Positions 47,811 to 56,155 are shown, counted from the stretch's first letter. The stretch: DNA of 64,000 nucleotides from Pseudomonas sp. GD03944 (GCF_029839275.1 NZ_JAOCAH010000006.1:186001-250000), one strand, 5' to 3'. Numbers and translations: made by a program. The notes: generated from the letters alone by a model not told the origin.

Positions 47811-50360
47811 ATGGAACTCGGCACCCTGATCAGCCGCCTCAACGGCGATTGCCGCCGCGCCCTGGAACGGGCCGCGCAGCGCTGCCTGCAGCGCGGCCAC
47901 CACTACGTGGAAATCGAACACCTGCTGCTGGAGCTGTTGGACATCGAGGGCGGCGATTTCACCTGCCTGCTGCCGCGCTTCGGCTTGGAGCCGGACGCCG
48001 TCGCTGCCGAGATCAACAAGGCGCTGGAACTGTTCAAATCCGGCAGCACCCGCACCCCGGCCCTCTCCAGCCAGACCGTCGGCCTGCTGGAAGACGCCGT
48101 GGTCCAGGCCAGCGTGCTCGGCGTCGGCAGCATCCGCTCCGGCCTGCTGCTGTTGGCCCTGCTCGACCGCGAAGAACGCCGCAGCCTGTTGCTCAACAGC
48201 GCTTCCTCCCTGTTGCGGGTGCCGCGCGAAACCCTGCGCAGCAACCTGCTGGAATGGACCCAGCCCTCCCGGGAAGCCCCGGCCGGCGGAGCAAAAGGCA
48301 AGACCGTGAAGCGCGACGACGCGCCGAGCGAAGAGCCGCTCCTCAACCAGTACACCCAGGACCTCACCGAAGACGCCCGCAACGGCCGCATCGACCCCAT
48401 CGTCGGCCGCGACGGCGAGATCCGCCAGACCATCGACATCCTTCTGCGTCGCCGACAGAACAACCCGATCCTGGTCGGCGCCCCGGGCGTGGGCAAGACC
48501 GCGGTGGTCGAAGGCCTGGCCCTGCGCATCGCTGCCGGTGACGTGCCGCCGCCGCTCAAGGACGTCGCCGTACGGGTGCTCGACCTCGGTCTGCTGCAGG
48601 CCGGCGCCGGGGTCAAAGGCGAATTCGAGCAGCGTTTAAAAGGCGTGATCGACGCGGTGCGCAGTGCGGAAAAGCCGATCATCCTGTTTATCGACGAGGC
48701 CCACACCATGATCGGCGCCGGCGCCTCCGAGGGCCAGAGCGACGCCGCCAACCTGCTCAAGCCGGCCCTGGCCCGGGGCGAACTGCGCACCATCGCCGCC
48801 ACCACCTGGCTGGAATACAAGAAGTACTTCGAAAAGGACCCGGCCCTGGCCCGTCGCTTCCAGCTGGTGCAGGTCGAAGAGCCGGATGAAGCCACCGCCG
48901 TGGAAATGCTCCGCGGCGTGGCCAGCAAACTGGAACAGCATCACGGGGTGCAGGTGCTGGACGCGGCCATTCATGACGCGGTGAAACTCTCGCACCGCTA
49001 CATCTCCGGCCGGCAACTGCCGGACAAGGCCATCAGCGTGCTGGACACCGCCTGCGCCCGCGTCTCACTGGGCCAGCACGACACACCGCCACCGCTGGAA
49101 AGCCTGCGCCACCGCCAGCAGGCCCTGCAGGAAGAAGTCGAACGCCTGCGCCGCGAACAGGCCACCGGCCTGGACCACAGCGAGCGCATCACCGGCCTGG
49201 AAGACGAGTCCGCCGCCAACGTGCGGGCCATCCGCGAACTGGACAAACGCTGGGGCGAAGAGCGCGAGGCGGTCAGCCAACTGCTGGAAGCCCGCCGCGA
49301 ACTGCTGGCCCTCAGTGAAACCCTCGACCCGAACAACACCGACGAAGAACTGGACGGCCGCATCGACCACCTGGCTGCCGAACTGGCGCGCCTGGAAAAC
49401 GGCCTGGAAGCCATTCGCCAGGACGACCCCCTGGTGCCCGAGCAGGTCGACTCGAAGATCGTCGCCGCGGTGATCGCCGGCTGGACCGGCATCCCGGTGG
49501 GCAAGATGCTCGCCGACGAAGCCCACGCCGTGCGCACCCTCGGCCAGCGCATGGGCCAACGGGTCATGGGCCAGGACACCGCCCTGGGCACCATCGCCCA
49601 ACGCCTGCAGGCCTACCGCGCCGGCCTCACCGACCCGGCCAAGCCGGTCGGCGTGTTCCTGCTGCTCGGCCCCACCGGCGTCGGCAAGACCGAAACCGCC
49701 TACGCCCTGGCCGACGCCCTGTACGGCGGCGAGCGCAACCTGATCAGCATCAACCTCTCCGAGTACCAGGAAGCCCACACCGTCAGCCAGCTCAAGGGCG
49801 CGCCGCCCGGCTACGTCGGCTTCGGCAGCGGCGGCGTCCTCACCGAAGCCGTGCGCCGCCGCCCCTACTCCGTGGTGCTACTCGACGAAATCGAAAAAGC
49901 CCATCCGGACGTGCTCGAAGCCTTCTACAACGTCTTCGACAAAGGCGTGATGGAAGACGGCACCGGCCTGGTGGTGGACTTCAAGAACACCGTGATGCTC
50001 GCCACCAGCAACGTCGGCGCCGAACTCATCCTCGATACCCCTACGACCCAACTGGGCAGCGACACCTTCAACAGCCACCTGCACAACGTCCTGCTCCAGG
50101 CCTTCCGCCCCGCCTTCCTCGCCCGCATGACCGTGGTGCCCTACCACCCATTGGACGAAGCGACCTTGGAAGGCATCGTCCTGGCCAAACTGGAAAAACT
50201 GCGCGAACGCTACAAAGCCGCGACCGGAAAACCGTTCGAATTCGATGCGGCGATTGTGAAAGCGGTACTGGCCAAATGCAGCGGGGCTGGGGCGAGGGAT
50301 ATCGAGAATGTGTTGATGACGCAGGTGACGGGGAAGTTGGCGGAGTGGGTGTTGGAGTGA
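47811..50360 (+). CDS. clpV: T6SS sheath-recycling AAA+ ATPase ClpV (TssH)
   Basis: An 849-residue class 1 AAA+ unfoldase. An N-domain (residues 1-150) binds the TssC helix. AAA1 carries GAPGVGKT near residue 225 and LFIDEAHT; AAA2 carries GPTGVGKT near residue 625 and VVLLDEIEKAH. A coiled-coil middle domain separates them. It disassembles contracted sheaths. It follows tssG by 2 bp. The next downstream genes switch abruptly to AT-rich composition. Confidence 0.96.
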   Translation: MELGTLISRLNGDCRRALERAAQRCLQRGHHYVEIEHLLLELLDIEGGDFTCLLPRFGLEPDAVAAEINKALELFKSGSTRTPALSSQTVGLLEDAVVQASVLGVGSIRSGLLLLALLDREERRSLLLNSASSLLRVPRETLRSNLLEWTQPSREAPAGGAKGKTVKRDDAPSEEPLLNQYTQDLTEDARNGRIDPIVGRDGEIRQTIDILLRRRQNNPILVGAPGVGKTAVVEGLALRIAAGDVPPPLKDVAVRVLDLGLLQAGAGVKGEFEQRLKGVIDAVRSAEKPIILFIDEAHTMIGAGASEGQSDAANLLKPALARGELRTIAATTWLEYKKYFEKDPALARRFQLVQVEEPDEATAVEMLRGVASKLEQHHGVQVLDAAIHDAVKLSHRYISGRQLPDKAISVLDTACARVSLGQHDTPPPLESLRHRQQALQEEVERLRREQATGLDHSERITGLEDESAANVRAIRELDKRWGEEREAVSQLLEARRELLALSETLDPNNTDEELDGRIDHLAAELARLENGLEAIRQDDPLVPEQVDSKIVAAVIAGWTGIPVGKMLADEAHAVRTLGQRMGQRVMGQDTALGTIAQRLQAYRAGLTDPAKPVGVFLLLGPTGVGKTETAYALADALYGGERNLISINLSEYQEAHTVSQLKGAPPGYVGFGSGGVLTEAVRRRPYSVVLLDEIEKAHPDVLEAFYNVFDKGVMEDGTGLVVDFKNTVMLATSNVGAELILDTPTTQLGSDTFNSHLHNVLLQAFRPAFLARMTVVPYHPLDEATLEGIVLAKLEKLRERYKAATGKPFEFDAAIVKAVLAKCSGAGARDIENVLMTQVTGKLAEWVLE

Positions 50361-50451
50361 ATAAAAATGCAGAAATTCAACCCCTTAAACCCATTACATT
50401 CTTAACAACAAGCTGTAGGCCACATAAACCCCATAAGTTTAGAGACCAGGC

Positions 50452-51021
50452 ATGGGAAAAGCCAAGCAAGTAACATGGGAAAACGACACACTGAATGGCG
50501 AACAAGGATGTCGCTATCGAAGTATATTTTTAAGCACATTCAGAGAACACCATATCGGACTCCACACAATAATGGACGCAAACAGGCAAGGAGAACATCC
50601 TCACGGAATGTGGATCTATGACACGTCCTATCCAAACATTGATGAAATGATATGGGCTTATGCAGCAAGAGCCTGCAGACGGATAGAAAGAAACAGCCAT
50701 CACATTATTACACATACGCTTCAACACAATGGCCGACTTTACTATCGATTGCGTTTATCCACTACAGCTAACGTTGGCATTGCTGATGCTGAAGGCTCTC
50801 GCAACCTCCAGCCACGTATAAAAGGCTTCTGGTATACACATACCCAATTTGCAGACATTGTCTTCGAACCGCGGTCCACTACTGACAATGGACATCACGT
50901 TTATTCAATTGTGACGTTCTTTCCTGTCAGCCCACCATCGCCTTGGGACCACGGCACCACCGCGCAATTTTTCGAAGCCAAGGATTATAGCGACTATCAA
51001 AAAAACAGACATAGATGGTAA
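50452..51021 (+). CDS. AT-rich orphan protein between clpV and vgrG (candidate T6SS cargo/immunity)
   Basis: A 189-residue protein not recognised as any family. It is rich in His, Tyr and Trp (HHIGLHTIMDANRQGEHPHG, HHIITHTLQHNGRLYYRLRL, FWYTHTQF), has no signal peptide and no membrane helix. Its codon use (many AAA, ACA and ATA codons) is unlike the surrounding high-G+C T6SS genes, suggesting recent gain. A weak AGACCAGG site precedes the ATG. The position directly after clpV and before vgrG is one where effectors, adaptors or immunity proteins are often encoded. That role is inferred from position and composition only. Confidence 0.7.
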   Translation: MGKAKQVTWENDTLNGEQGCRYRSIFLSTFREHHIGLHTIMDANRQGEHPHGMWIYDTSYPNIDEMIWAYAARACRRIERNSHHIITHTLQHNGRLYYRLRLSTTANVGIADAEGSRNLQPRIKGFWYTHTQFADIVFEPRSTTDNGHHVYSIVTFFPVSPPSPWDHGTTAQFFEAKDYSDYQKNRHRW

Positions 51022-51060
51022 TTACTGAGCACAACTCACAAACCACAGGAAGCATATCTC

Positions 51061-51519
51061 ATGTCAGGGCAATCTGTTTGGAGCTGTCTAAAGAGATACG
51101 AATCAGGCTGGGTTTCTATATTTACCGCCTACGCTTACGACGAGGACCTAATTATAAAAACCCTAAATCAAAAATATAGCAAGCTTACCGAATACCATGG
51201 ACATGAGAGCGGAAAACCAGGAGATGGAATACATACTGGAGCAGCAGAAAACAGAACTGCAGCCATGCAATGCCTTCGAGAAAACAAACCTACGGAATTC
51301 GTTGCCAGCGCAAAAAAAACCGTGAACAATCAATTAAAAAACCAAAACATAAAAAAGACAGAAAACATGCTTGCAATAATAAAATCTGAAGCACATCTCG
51401 GGGTATTGCTCCAGACGCTGACAGGCTACGACCCGCAATGGCACAAAGATAAATCAGCGTGGTCCGCTTACGCCCTAAAATATCGAGAAAAAAAAGGTAA
51501 AGATCCACAAAAGCCCTGA
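51061..51519 (+). CDS. AT-rich orphan protein upstream of vgrG (candidate effector or immunity partner)
   Basis: A 152-residue protein of unknown family, starting 39 bp after the previous orphan and probably co-transcribed. An AGGAAGC site lies 8 nt upstream of its ATG. No signal peptide or transmembrane helix. The C-terminal half is Lys-rich and likely helical (TVNNQLKNQNIKKTENMLA; KYREKKGKD). No catalytic motif is recognisable. Base composition is strongly AT-biased, like its neighbour and unlike clpV and vgrG. The two genes look like a single acquired unit. Confidence 0.7.
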   Translation: MSGQSVWSCLKRYESGWVSIFTAYAYDEDLIIKTLNQKYSKLTEYHGHESGKPGDGIHTGAAENRTAAMQCLRENKPTEFVASAKKTVNNQLKNQNIKKTENMLAIIKSEAHLGVLLQTLTGYDPQWHKDKSAWSAYALKYREKKGKDPQKP

Positions 51520-51576
51520 GTGGGGGTCGTCAGAGAGTCGCAACTCTAGTTCTACATCCCAAGGGAGGCCCTAAAA

Positions 51577-51624
51577 ATGGTGAATCTATTTCTAATTTTG
51601 CTTTCGTCACAACCAGACTTATAG
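51577..51624 (+). CDS. Possible 15-codon leader ORF before vgrG
   Basis: A strong Shine-Dalgarno AAGGGAGG is placed 8 nt before ATG, and the ORF encodes MVNLFLILLSSQPDL then TAG, ending 12 bp before the vgrG start. vgrG itself has only a weak site, so translation of this short ORF could feed into vgrG by coupling. It may instead be a remnant of a former gene end. Confidence 0.35.
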   Translation: MVNLFLILLSSQPDL

Positions 51625-51636
51625 CCGAGCCTACCA

Positions 51637-53643
51637 ATGCCCCGCCCCACCGACACCACAACCACCCTCTCCGTCACGGCATCCGCCCTGGCGGATCTGT
51701 ACCCGGAAACCCTGGCCGGTGAGGAGGTGTTGAATGCGCTGGGCAGCCTGAGTTTGCACGGGTATAGCGCCACGCCGCTGACCCTGGCCGATGCGGTGGC
51801 GAGCCATGTCACGGCGACGGTGCACAACGATGACCTGCTGCGCCCGGTCGATGCGCTGTGCGCGGAGATTCGCCAATTGCCGGGCGATGCCAGCGCGGAC
51901 CGCTACCAGTTGCTGCTGCGCCCCTGGCTCTGGTGGCTGAATCTGGCCAGCAATAACCGGGTGTTCCAGAACAAGAGCACAAGCGACATCGTCACCGCCA
52001 TTTTCGACCTGCACGGCTTCACCGACTACAAACTGTCGCTCACCGGCAGCTACACGCCCCGCGAGTACTGCGTGCAGTACGGCGAGAGCGATTTCGCCTT
52101 CGTCTCGCGGTTGCTGGAGGAGGAAGGCATTTTCTGGTTCTTCACTCATGAGGCCGGCACCCACACCCTGGTGTTGGGCGACAGCAACGACGCCTTCCCG
52201 GCCATTCCCAACGGGCCGAAGGTGCCTTACTTGGGTCAGGAAATCGGTGTGCGCGAGTTGCACGGTGTTCGCTCGGCGCAGTACAGCATCCAGGCGGTGA
52301 GCGGCGTCTACAGTGCCACCGACTACGAGTTCACCACCCCCACTACTTCGCTGTACTCCCAGGCCGAAGCCAAGGCCGGGCCGCGCACGGTGTACGAGCA
52401 CCCCGGTGGCTACATCGCCAAGGCCCGGGGCGATGCCTTGACCAAGCAACGGGTGGACGGCCTGCGCAGCCAGGAGAAGCGCCTGGTTGGCGAAAGCGAT
52501 TGCCGCTGGCTGGTGCCGGGGCACTGGTTCACCCTGGGCGGCCATGACGATGCCACGTTGAACATCGATTGGGTGGTGACCTCGCTGACCTTCGAGGCCA
52601 GCCACGAACACTACCGCAACCGCTTCGAGGCAATCCCCAAGGCCACCGCCTACCGCCCGCCGCGCAGCACGCCGAAGCCACGCATGCATACCCAGACCGC
52701 CCTGGTGGTGGGCAAGGCCGGCGAGGAAATCTGGACCGACGAGTACGGGCGGATCAAGATCCAGTTCCCCTGGGACCGCGACGGCAAGAACGATGAAACC
52801 TCATCCTGCTGGGTGCGGGTGGTGCTGCCCTGGAGCGGCAAGGGCTTCGGCATGCAGTTCATCCCGCGCATCGGCCAGGAGGTGATCGTCACCTTTATCG
52901 ACGGCGACCCGGACCGGCCGCTGGTCACCGGCTGCGTGTACAACGGCGACAATCCCCTGCCCTACGCGCTACCGGCCAACCAGACGCAATCCGGGATCAA
53001 GACCAACTCGTCCAAGGGCGGTGGCGGCTTCAACGAGCTGCGCTTCGAGGACAAGAAGGACAGCGAAGAGGTGTTCCTGCAGGCGCAGAAGGACTTCAAC
53101 ATCAACGTGCTCAACGACACCACCGCCACCGTCGGCCACGACGAAACCCTTACCGTGCAGAACGCCCGCACCCGAACCGTGAAGGACGGCGACGAAACCG
53201 TGACCCTGGAGAAAGGCAAGCGCAGCGTGACCATCCAGACCGGTAGCGACACCCTGGACGTGAAGGACACCCGCACCGTGAAGGTCGGCAGCGACCAGAC
53301 CCACAGCACCGGCGGCAACTACACCGAGACAGTCACCGGCAATTACCAGCTGACGGTGGATGGCAACCTGACCATCAAGGTCAGCGGCACCCTCACCCTG
53401 CAGAGTACCGGCGATTTCCTGGCCAAGAGCGACGCCAACCTCACCACCCAGGCCGCCATGGCCCTGACCGACAAGGCCGGCACCGCGCTTACCAACCAGG
53501 CCGGCACCTCGCTGGACAATAAAGCAGGTACCACGCTGACCAACGATGCAGGCATCAGCCTGACCAACAAGGCCGCCGCCGAACAGACGGTGGACGGCGG
53601 CGGCATGCTGACCCTCAAGGGCGGCCTGGTGAAGGTGAACTGA
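51637..53643 (+). CDS. vgrG: T6SS spike protein VgrG
   Basis: A 668-residue VgrG (gp27-gp5 fusion). The gp27-like part covers about residues 1-360 (LLLRPWLWWLNLASNNRVFQNKS; YGESDFAFVSRLLEEEGIFWFF). The OB fold contains TDEYGRIKIQFPWDRDG and the usual SSCWVRVVLPWSGKGFGMQFIPRIGQEV near residues 386-425. A beta-helix follows. The C-terminus holds five tandem octapeptide repeats and no extra toxin domain, so cargo must be loaded through separate proteins. It is followed 1 bp later by a MORN-repeat gene. It corresponds in position to vgrG3 of the H3-T6SS. Confidence 0.95.
   Translation: MPRPTDTTTTLSVTASALADLYPETLAGEEVLNALGSLSLHGYSATPLTLADAVASHVTATVHNDDLLRPVDALCAEIRQLPGDASADRYQLLLRPWLWWLNLASNNRVFQNKSTSDIVTAIFDLHGFTDYKLSLTGSYTPREYCVQYGESDFAFVSRLLEEEGIFWFFTHEAGTHTLVLGDSNDAFPAIPNGPKVPYLGQEIGVRELHGVRSAQYSIQAVSGVYSATDYEFTTPTTSLYSQAEAKAGPRTVYEHPGGYIAKARGDALTKQRVDGLRSQEKRLVGESDCRWLVPGHWFTLGGHDDATLNIDWVVTSLTFEASHEHYRNRFEAIPKATAYRPPRSTPKPRMHTQTALVVGKAGEEIWTDEYGRIKIQFPWDRDGKNDETSSCWVRVVLPWSGKGFGMQFIPRIGQEVIVTFIDGDPDRPLVTGCVYNGDNPLPYALPANQTQSGIKTNSSKGGGGFNELRFEDKKDSEEVFLQAQKDFNINVLNDTTATVGHDETLTVQNARTRTVKDGDETVTLEKGKRSVTIQTGSDTLDVKDTRTVKVGSDQTHSTGGNYTETVTGNYQLTVDGNLTIKVSGTLTLQSTGDFLAKSDANLTTQAAMALTDKAGTALTNQAGTSLDNKAGTTLTNDAGISLTNKAAAEQTVDGGGMLTLKGGLVKVN
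53464..53583 (+). repeat. Tandem octapeptide repeat in VgrG tail
   Basis: Five consecutive 24-bp units encode LTDKAGTA, LTNQAGTS, LDNKAGTT, LTNDAGIS and LTNKAAAE. They extend the beta-helix needle by regular turns. Unit number could vary between strains. Confidence 0.8.
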
Positions 53644-53644
53644 C

Positions 53645-54190
53645 ATGGCGAACTCCGGCAAGCTCGACCTCACCCGCGGCGACAGCCACCTGGACGGCCG
53701 CCTGCTCGACGGCAGCCTCGAAGGCCCGCTGCGCATCGACGAAAACAGCCGCCCCCAGGCCAGCCTGGGCTACCACCAGGGCGAACTGCACGGCGCCAGC
53801 ACCCTGTTCCACCCCAACGGCAAGGTCTCGGCACAGATGCCATTCGTGCGCGGCAAGGTGCACGGGGTCGCCAGCTTTTATGGCGCCGATGGCAAGCTGC
53901 AACGCAAGGCGAGCTACCGCAACGGCCTGTTGCATGGCGAGGCGCTGACCTATTTTGCCGACGGCCAGGTGGCCGAGCGCGAACAGTACCGGGACGGCGT
54001 GCGCGACGGGATTTACCAGCGTTTTCACCCCAACGGCCAGTTGGCCTTCGACGGCCGTTACCGCAACGGCGACCTGCTGGACAACGCCCAACCTTTCGCC
54101 GACGACGGCCGCCCCCTGGACGACGACGGCAAACCGATCTCCCGCCTGCGCTGGTGGTGGCGCCGCTGGAGCGAGCCAAGCGAGGCGTGA
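53645..54190 (+). CDS. MORN-variant repeat protein encoded with VgrG
   Basis: A 181-residue protein built of MORN_2-like repeats of about 23 residues (GELHGASTLFHPNGKVSAQM, GKVHGVASFYGADGKLQRKA, GLLHGEALTYFADGQVAERE, GVRDGIYQRFHPNGQLAFDG). It ends in a basic/aromatic tail RLRWWWRRWSEP. Databases often name such proteins YwqK-type antitoxins. Starting 1 bp after vgrG, it may be an immunity or chaperone/adaptor protein for T6SS cargo. No signal peptide. Function is unproven. Confidence 0.82.
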   Translation: MANSGKLDLTRGDSHLDGRLLDGSLEGPLRIDENSRPQASLGYHQGELHGASTLFHPNGKVSAQMPFVRGKVHGVASFYGADGKLQRKASYRNGLLHGEALTYFADGQVAEREQYRDGVRDGIYQRFHPNGQLAFDGRYRNGDLLDNAQPFADDGRPLDDDGKPISRLRWWWRRWSEPSEA

Positions 54191-54206
54191 AGGCTGCGCG
54201 CGTTCC

Positions 54207-54299
54207 GTAGGAGCGGACTTGTCCGCGAGCTCGACGGTTTGTGCCTCGCACCGATCGCAACGAATGAATGCAAAAGCTCGCGGGCAAGCCCGCTCCTAC
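54207..54299. repeat. Inverted pair of Pseudomonas REP elements (REPIN-like)
   Basis: GTAGGAGCGGACTTGTCCGC at 54207 and its inverted counterpart GCGGGCAAGCCCGCTCCTAC ending at 54299 flank about 43 bp. This is the classical Pseudomonas REP sequence arranged as a doublet just past the MORN gene. Confidence 0.88.
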
Positions 54300-54336
54300 A
54301 AGGGCAGACACCGCCTGCGTTCAGGAACGTCGCAGT

Positions 54337-54509
54337 GGTGGATGGGTGAAGCGTCATCCACCCTACGCCAGCAGGTGTTCGGGCCCCTCTGTGGGAGCCC
54401 CGACTCGGGGCGAAGCGTGCGATTGCATCGTGACGGCCATTCGCCGCGGGTCGCGGCTCCTACAAAACGCATGCAGCCCGTAGGGTGGATGTCGCTTTAC
54501 CCATCCACC
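54337..54509. repeat. Nested inverted repeats: outer GTAGGGTGGAT pair enclosing a second REP pair
   Basis: An outer pair of about 31 nt (inverted copy 54337-54367; direct copy 54479-54509, reading GTAGGGTGGATGTCGCTTTA...) encloses another REP-like doublet. The inner copies are 54390-54414 (TGTGGGAGCCCCGACTCGGG) and 54441-54464 (inverted, ending GGCTCCTACA). Each outer copy itself contains a GGTGGAT/ATCCACC hairpin. The 54191-54543 spacer thus consists almost entirely of repeat elements. Confidence 0.82.
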
Positions 54510-54543
54510 GAAATCACCGCCTCGACGCGTGCTTGAAGAAAAG

Positions 54544-54939
54544 CTAGGGAATCAGCATCTGCACCTGGCCTGGCATGATGATCTTGATCACGCCGGCCCA
54601 GGTGCACATCAGGGTGCTGTTGGCGTCGAGCGAGGGCATGTTGCCCAGCAACATCGTCGGCGGGCCGCCGGGGATCCAGGGGGTGGCGGTGGCCGGGATG
54701 CAGGGCATGGGGGTAAGCACGCCGAGGGCGGCTGCGGTGGCGGCGGCCACGGTGGGGTTGGCCAGGCTCTGGCACAGGCCGAAGGTGGGAATATTGACCA
54801 GCGGGATGTGGTCCATGATGTTGGCAGCGGGCATGCCGCTGGTGAGGGTGCGGTTGACCGGCAACACGTTGAGCACCGTCGGTGCCAGGCCGAAACTGCA
54901 TTGCAGCGTTGCGCCGCTGCACACTTGCGGACATCCCAT
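54544..54939 (-). CDS. PAAR-like (DUF4280-type) protein
   Basis: A 131-residue hydrophobic, Cys-containing protein. The start MGCPQVCSGATLQCSFGLAP and the repeated PSL/P-rich segments (GGPPTMLLGNMPSLDANSTLMCTWAGVIKI) fit the PAAR-like DUF4150/DUF4280 group. These cap VgrG trimers and sharpen or load the spike. It was started at MGCPQV, the family N-terminus; 19 open codons upstream are discarded. It lies on the strand opposite to vgrG, beyond the REP-rich spacer, so it has its own promoter. There is no C-terminal toxin. Confidence 0.8.
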   Translation of the reverse strand: MGCPQVCSGATLQCSFGLAPTVLNVLPVNRTLTSGMPAANIMDHIPLVNIPTFGLCQSLANPTVAAATAAALGVLTPMPCIPATATPWIPGGPPTMLLGNMPSLDANSTLMCTWAGVIKIIMPGQVQMLIP

Positions 54940-55000
54940 TCCTGCTCCTGCTATCCGTCGCGGTGACAATCGCCTACGGGATAGAGGGTAGACCAAACGC

Positions 55001-55027
55001 CCGCAGCCGCTCGGGGAGCGGCTGCGG
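55001..55027 (-). terminator. Hairpin downstream of mexS
   Basis: A 12-bp GC stem (CCGCAGCCGCTC/GAGCGGCTGCGG) with a 3-nt loop lies 15 bp past the mexS stop. Only a weak T-rich tail (GCGTTTGGT) follows on the minus strand. Confidence 0.55.
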
Positions 55028-55041
55028 TTGCACGATCACGC

Positions 55042-56055
55042 TCAGACTTCGACTACCACACGCCCGCGGCTCGGGCAGGTTTCCATGTGGCGGTGCGCGG
55101 CGACGATATCGCTGAAGGCGAACTTGCGGTTGATCAGCGGGCGCAGCACGCCGTCGCGGGTCAACTGGTTGATGCCGTTCAGGGCCTTGGCCACCGCTTC
55201 CTTGTCCTGCGGAATGCCCAACTCCTCCTTGCCGGTGAAGTTGCCGATGCAGTGCACGAAGAACTGGATGTTCTTCTGGAACGCCGCGCAGGCCGGGAAC
55301 GGTGTCTCGTTGCCGCCCTGCAGGCCGAACAGGATCAGCCGGCCGCGGGGCGCCAGGGCGTCACCGAGCAGGCACATCTGCGGGCCGCCCAGGGAATCCA
55401 TGACGATGTCCACGCCGCGGTTGTCCGTGAGTTTCTGCACACGGCTGACCAGGTCCTGCTCCTCGGTGAGGATCACATGATCGGCACCCAGTTCGCGCAG
55501 GTAGTCGCCGTCCTCGGTCTGGCCGGTGGCAGCGATGACCTTGGCGCCCAGCGCCTTGCCCATCTGCACGATATAGGGGCCCCAGCACTGGCTGGCGGCG
55601 GTGACCAGCACGGTCTCGCCCGGCTTCATATGCGCCAGCTCGACGAAACCGAACCAGCCGACCATCGACGGCAGGTAGTGCACGCTGGCTTCCTGGGGCG
55701 ACAGCAGCTCCGGGTAGCGCGTCAGCGACGTGCGCGGCAGCACCACTTCGTCGGCGTACGAGGGGTAATGATTGGGGTTGTGCCCGGGGAAGCTGGCGAC
55801 GCGATCGCCAACCGCCAGGTCGTCGACGCCCTCGCCCACGGCCAGGACTTCGCCGGCCATCTCATGGCCCAGCCCAGCCGGCAATTGTGCCGGGGTGCTG
55901 GCCAGGTTCTGCCGCCAGAGCACGTCGTACCAACTGACACCAATGGCCTCGACACGAATCAGCACTTCGCCAGCGGCAGGCGCAGGGCGCGAGCGCTCTT
56001 CGATCTTGAGGACATCGGCCTCGCCAAACTGATGAAAACGAACGATGCGGGACAT
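55042..56055 (-). CDS. mexS: MexS, zinc-type alcohol dehydrogenase/quinone oxidoreductase family
   Basis: A 337-residue medium-chain dehydrogenase/reductase. It has the GroES-like half (GHEMAGEVLAVGEGVDDLAVGDRVA) and the NAD(P)-binding half (ETVLVTAASQCWGPYIVQMGKALGAKVIAATG). The catalytic zinc ligands of alcohol dehydrogenases are not obvious, as in the quinone-oxidoreductase subgroup. In P. aeruginosa, MexS inactivation raises MexEF-OprN through MexT, probably via a redox-active metabolite. It is divergent from mexT exactly as in that species. Start is set at MSRIVRF; the 25 open codons upstream are not conserved. Confidence 0.9.
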   Translation of the reverse strand: MSRIVRFHQFGEADVLKIEERSRPAPAAGEVLIRVEAIGVSWYDVLWRQNLASTPAQLPAGLGHEMAGEVLAVGEGVDDLAVGDRVASFPGHNPNHYPSYADEVVLPRTSLTRYPELLSPQEASVHYLPSMVGWFGFVELAHMKPGETVLVTAASQCWGPYIVQMGKALGAKVIAATGQTEDGDYLRELGADHVILTEEQDLVSRVQKLTDNRGVDIVMDSLGGPQMCLLGDALAPRGRLILFGLQGGNETPFPACAAFQKNIQFFVHCIGNFTGKEELGIPQDKEAVAKALNGINQLTRDGVLRPLINRKFAFSDIVAAHRHMETCPSRGRVVVEV

Positions 56056-56155
56056 CGCAAACCTCTTCGGTTGACCCGTTATGGCCATGGACTTTATCTG
56101 GGCTTTGCCGGCAATACCACCCGCCGGCACTGATATTCGACATGTCTGTGAGTGA

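Noticed and set aside
50361..51636. AT-rich cassette as an insertion sequence or prophage remnant
   Set aside because: No transposase or integrase motif, terminal inverted repeat or target duplication was seen at its borders.
54207..54509. Clustered short repeats that could suggest a CRISPR array
   Set aside because: Repeats are inverted doublets of two different REP-type families with no regular spacer, and no cas gene is nearby.
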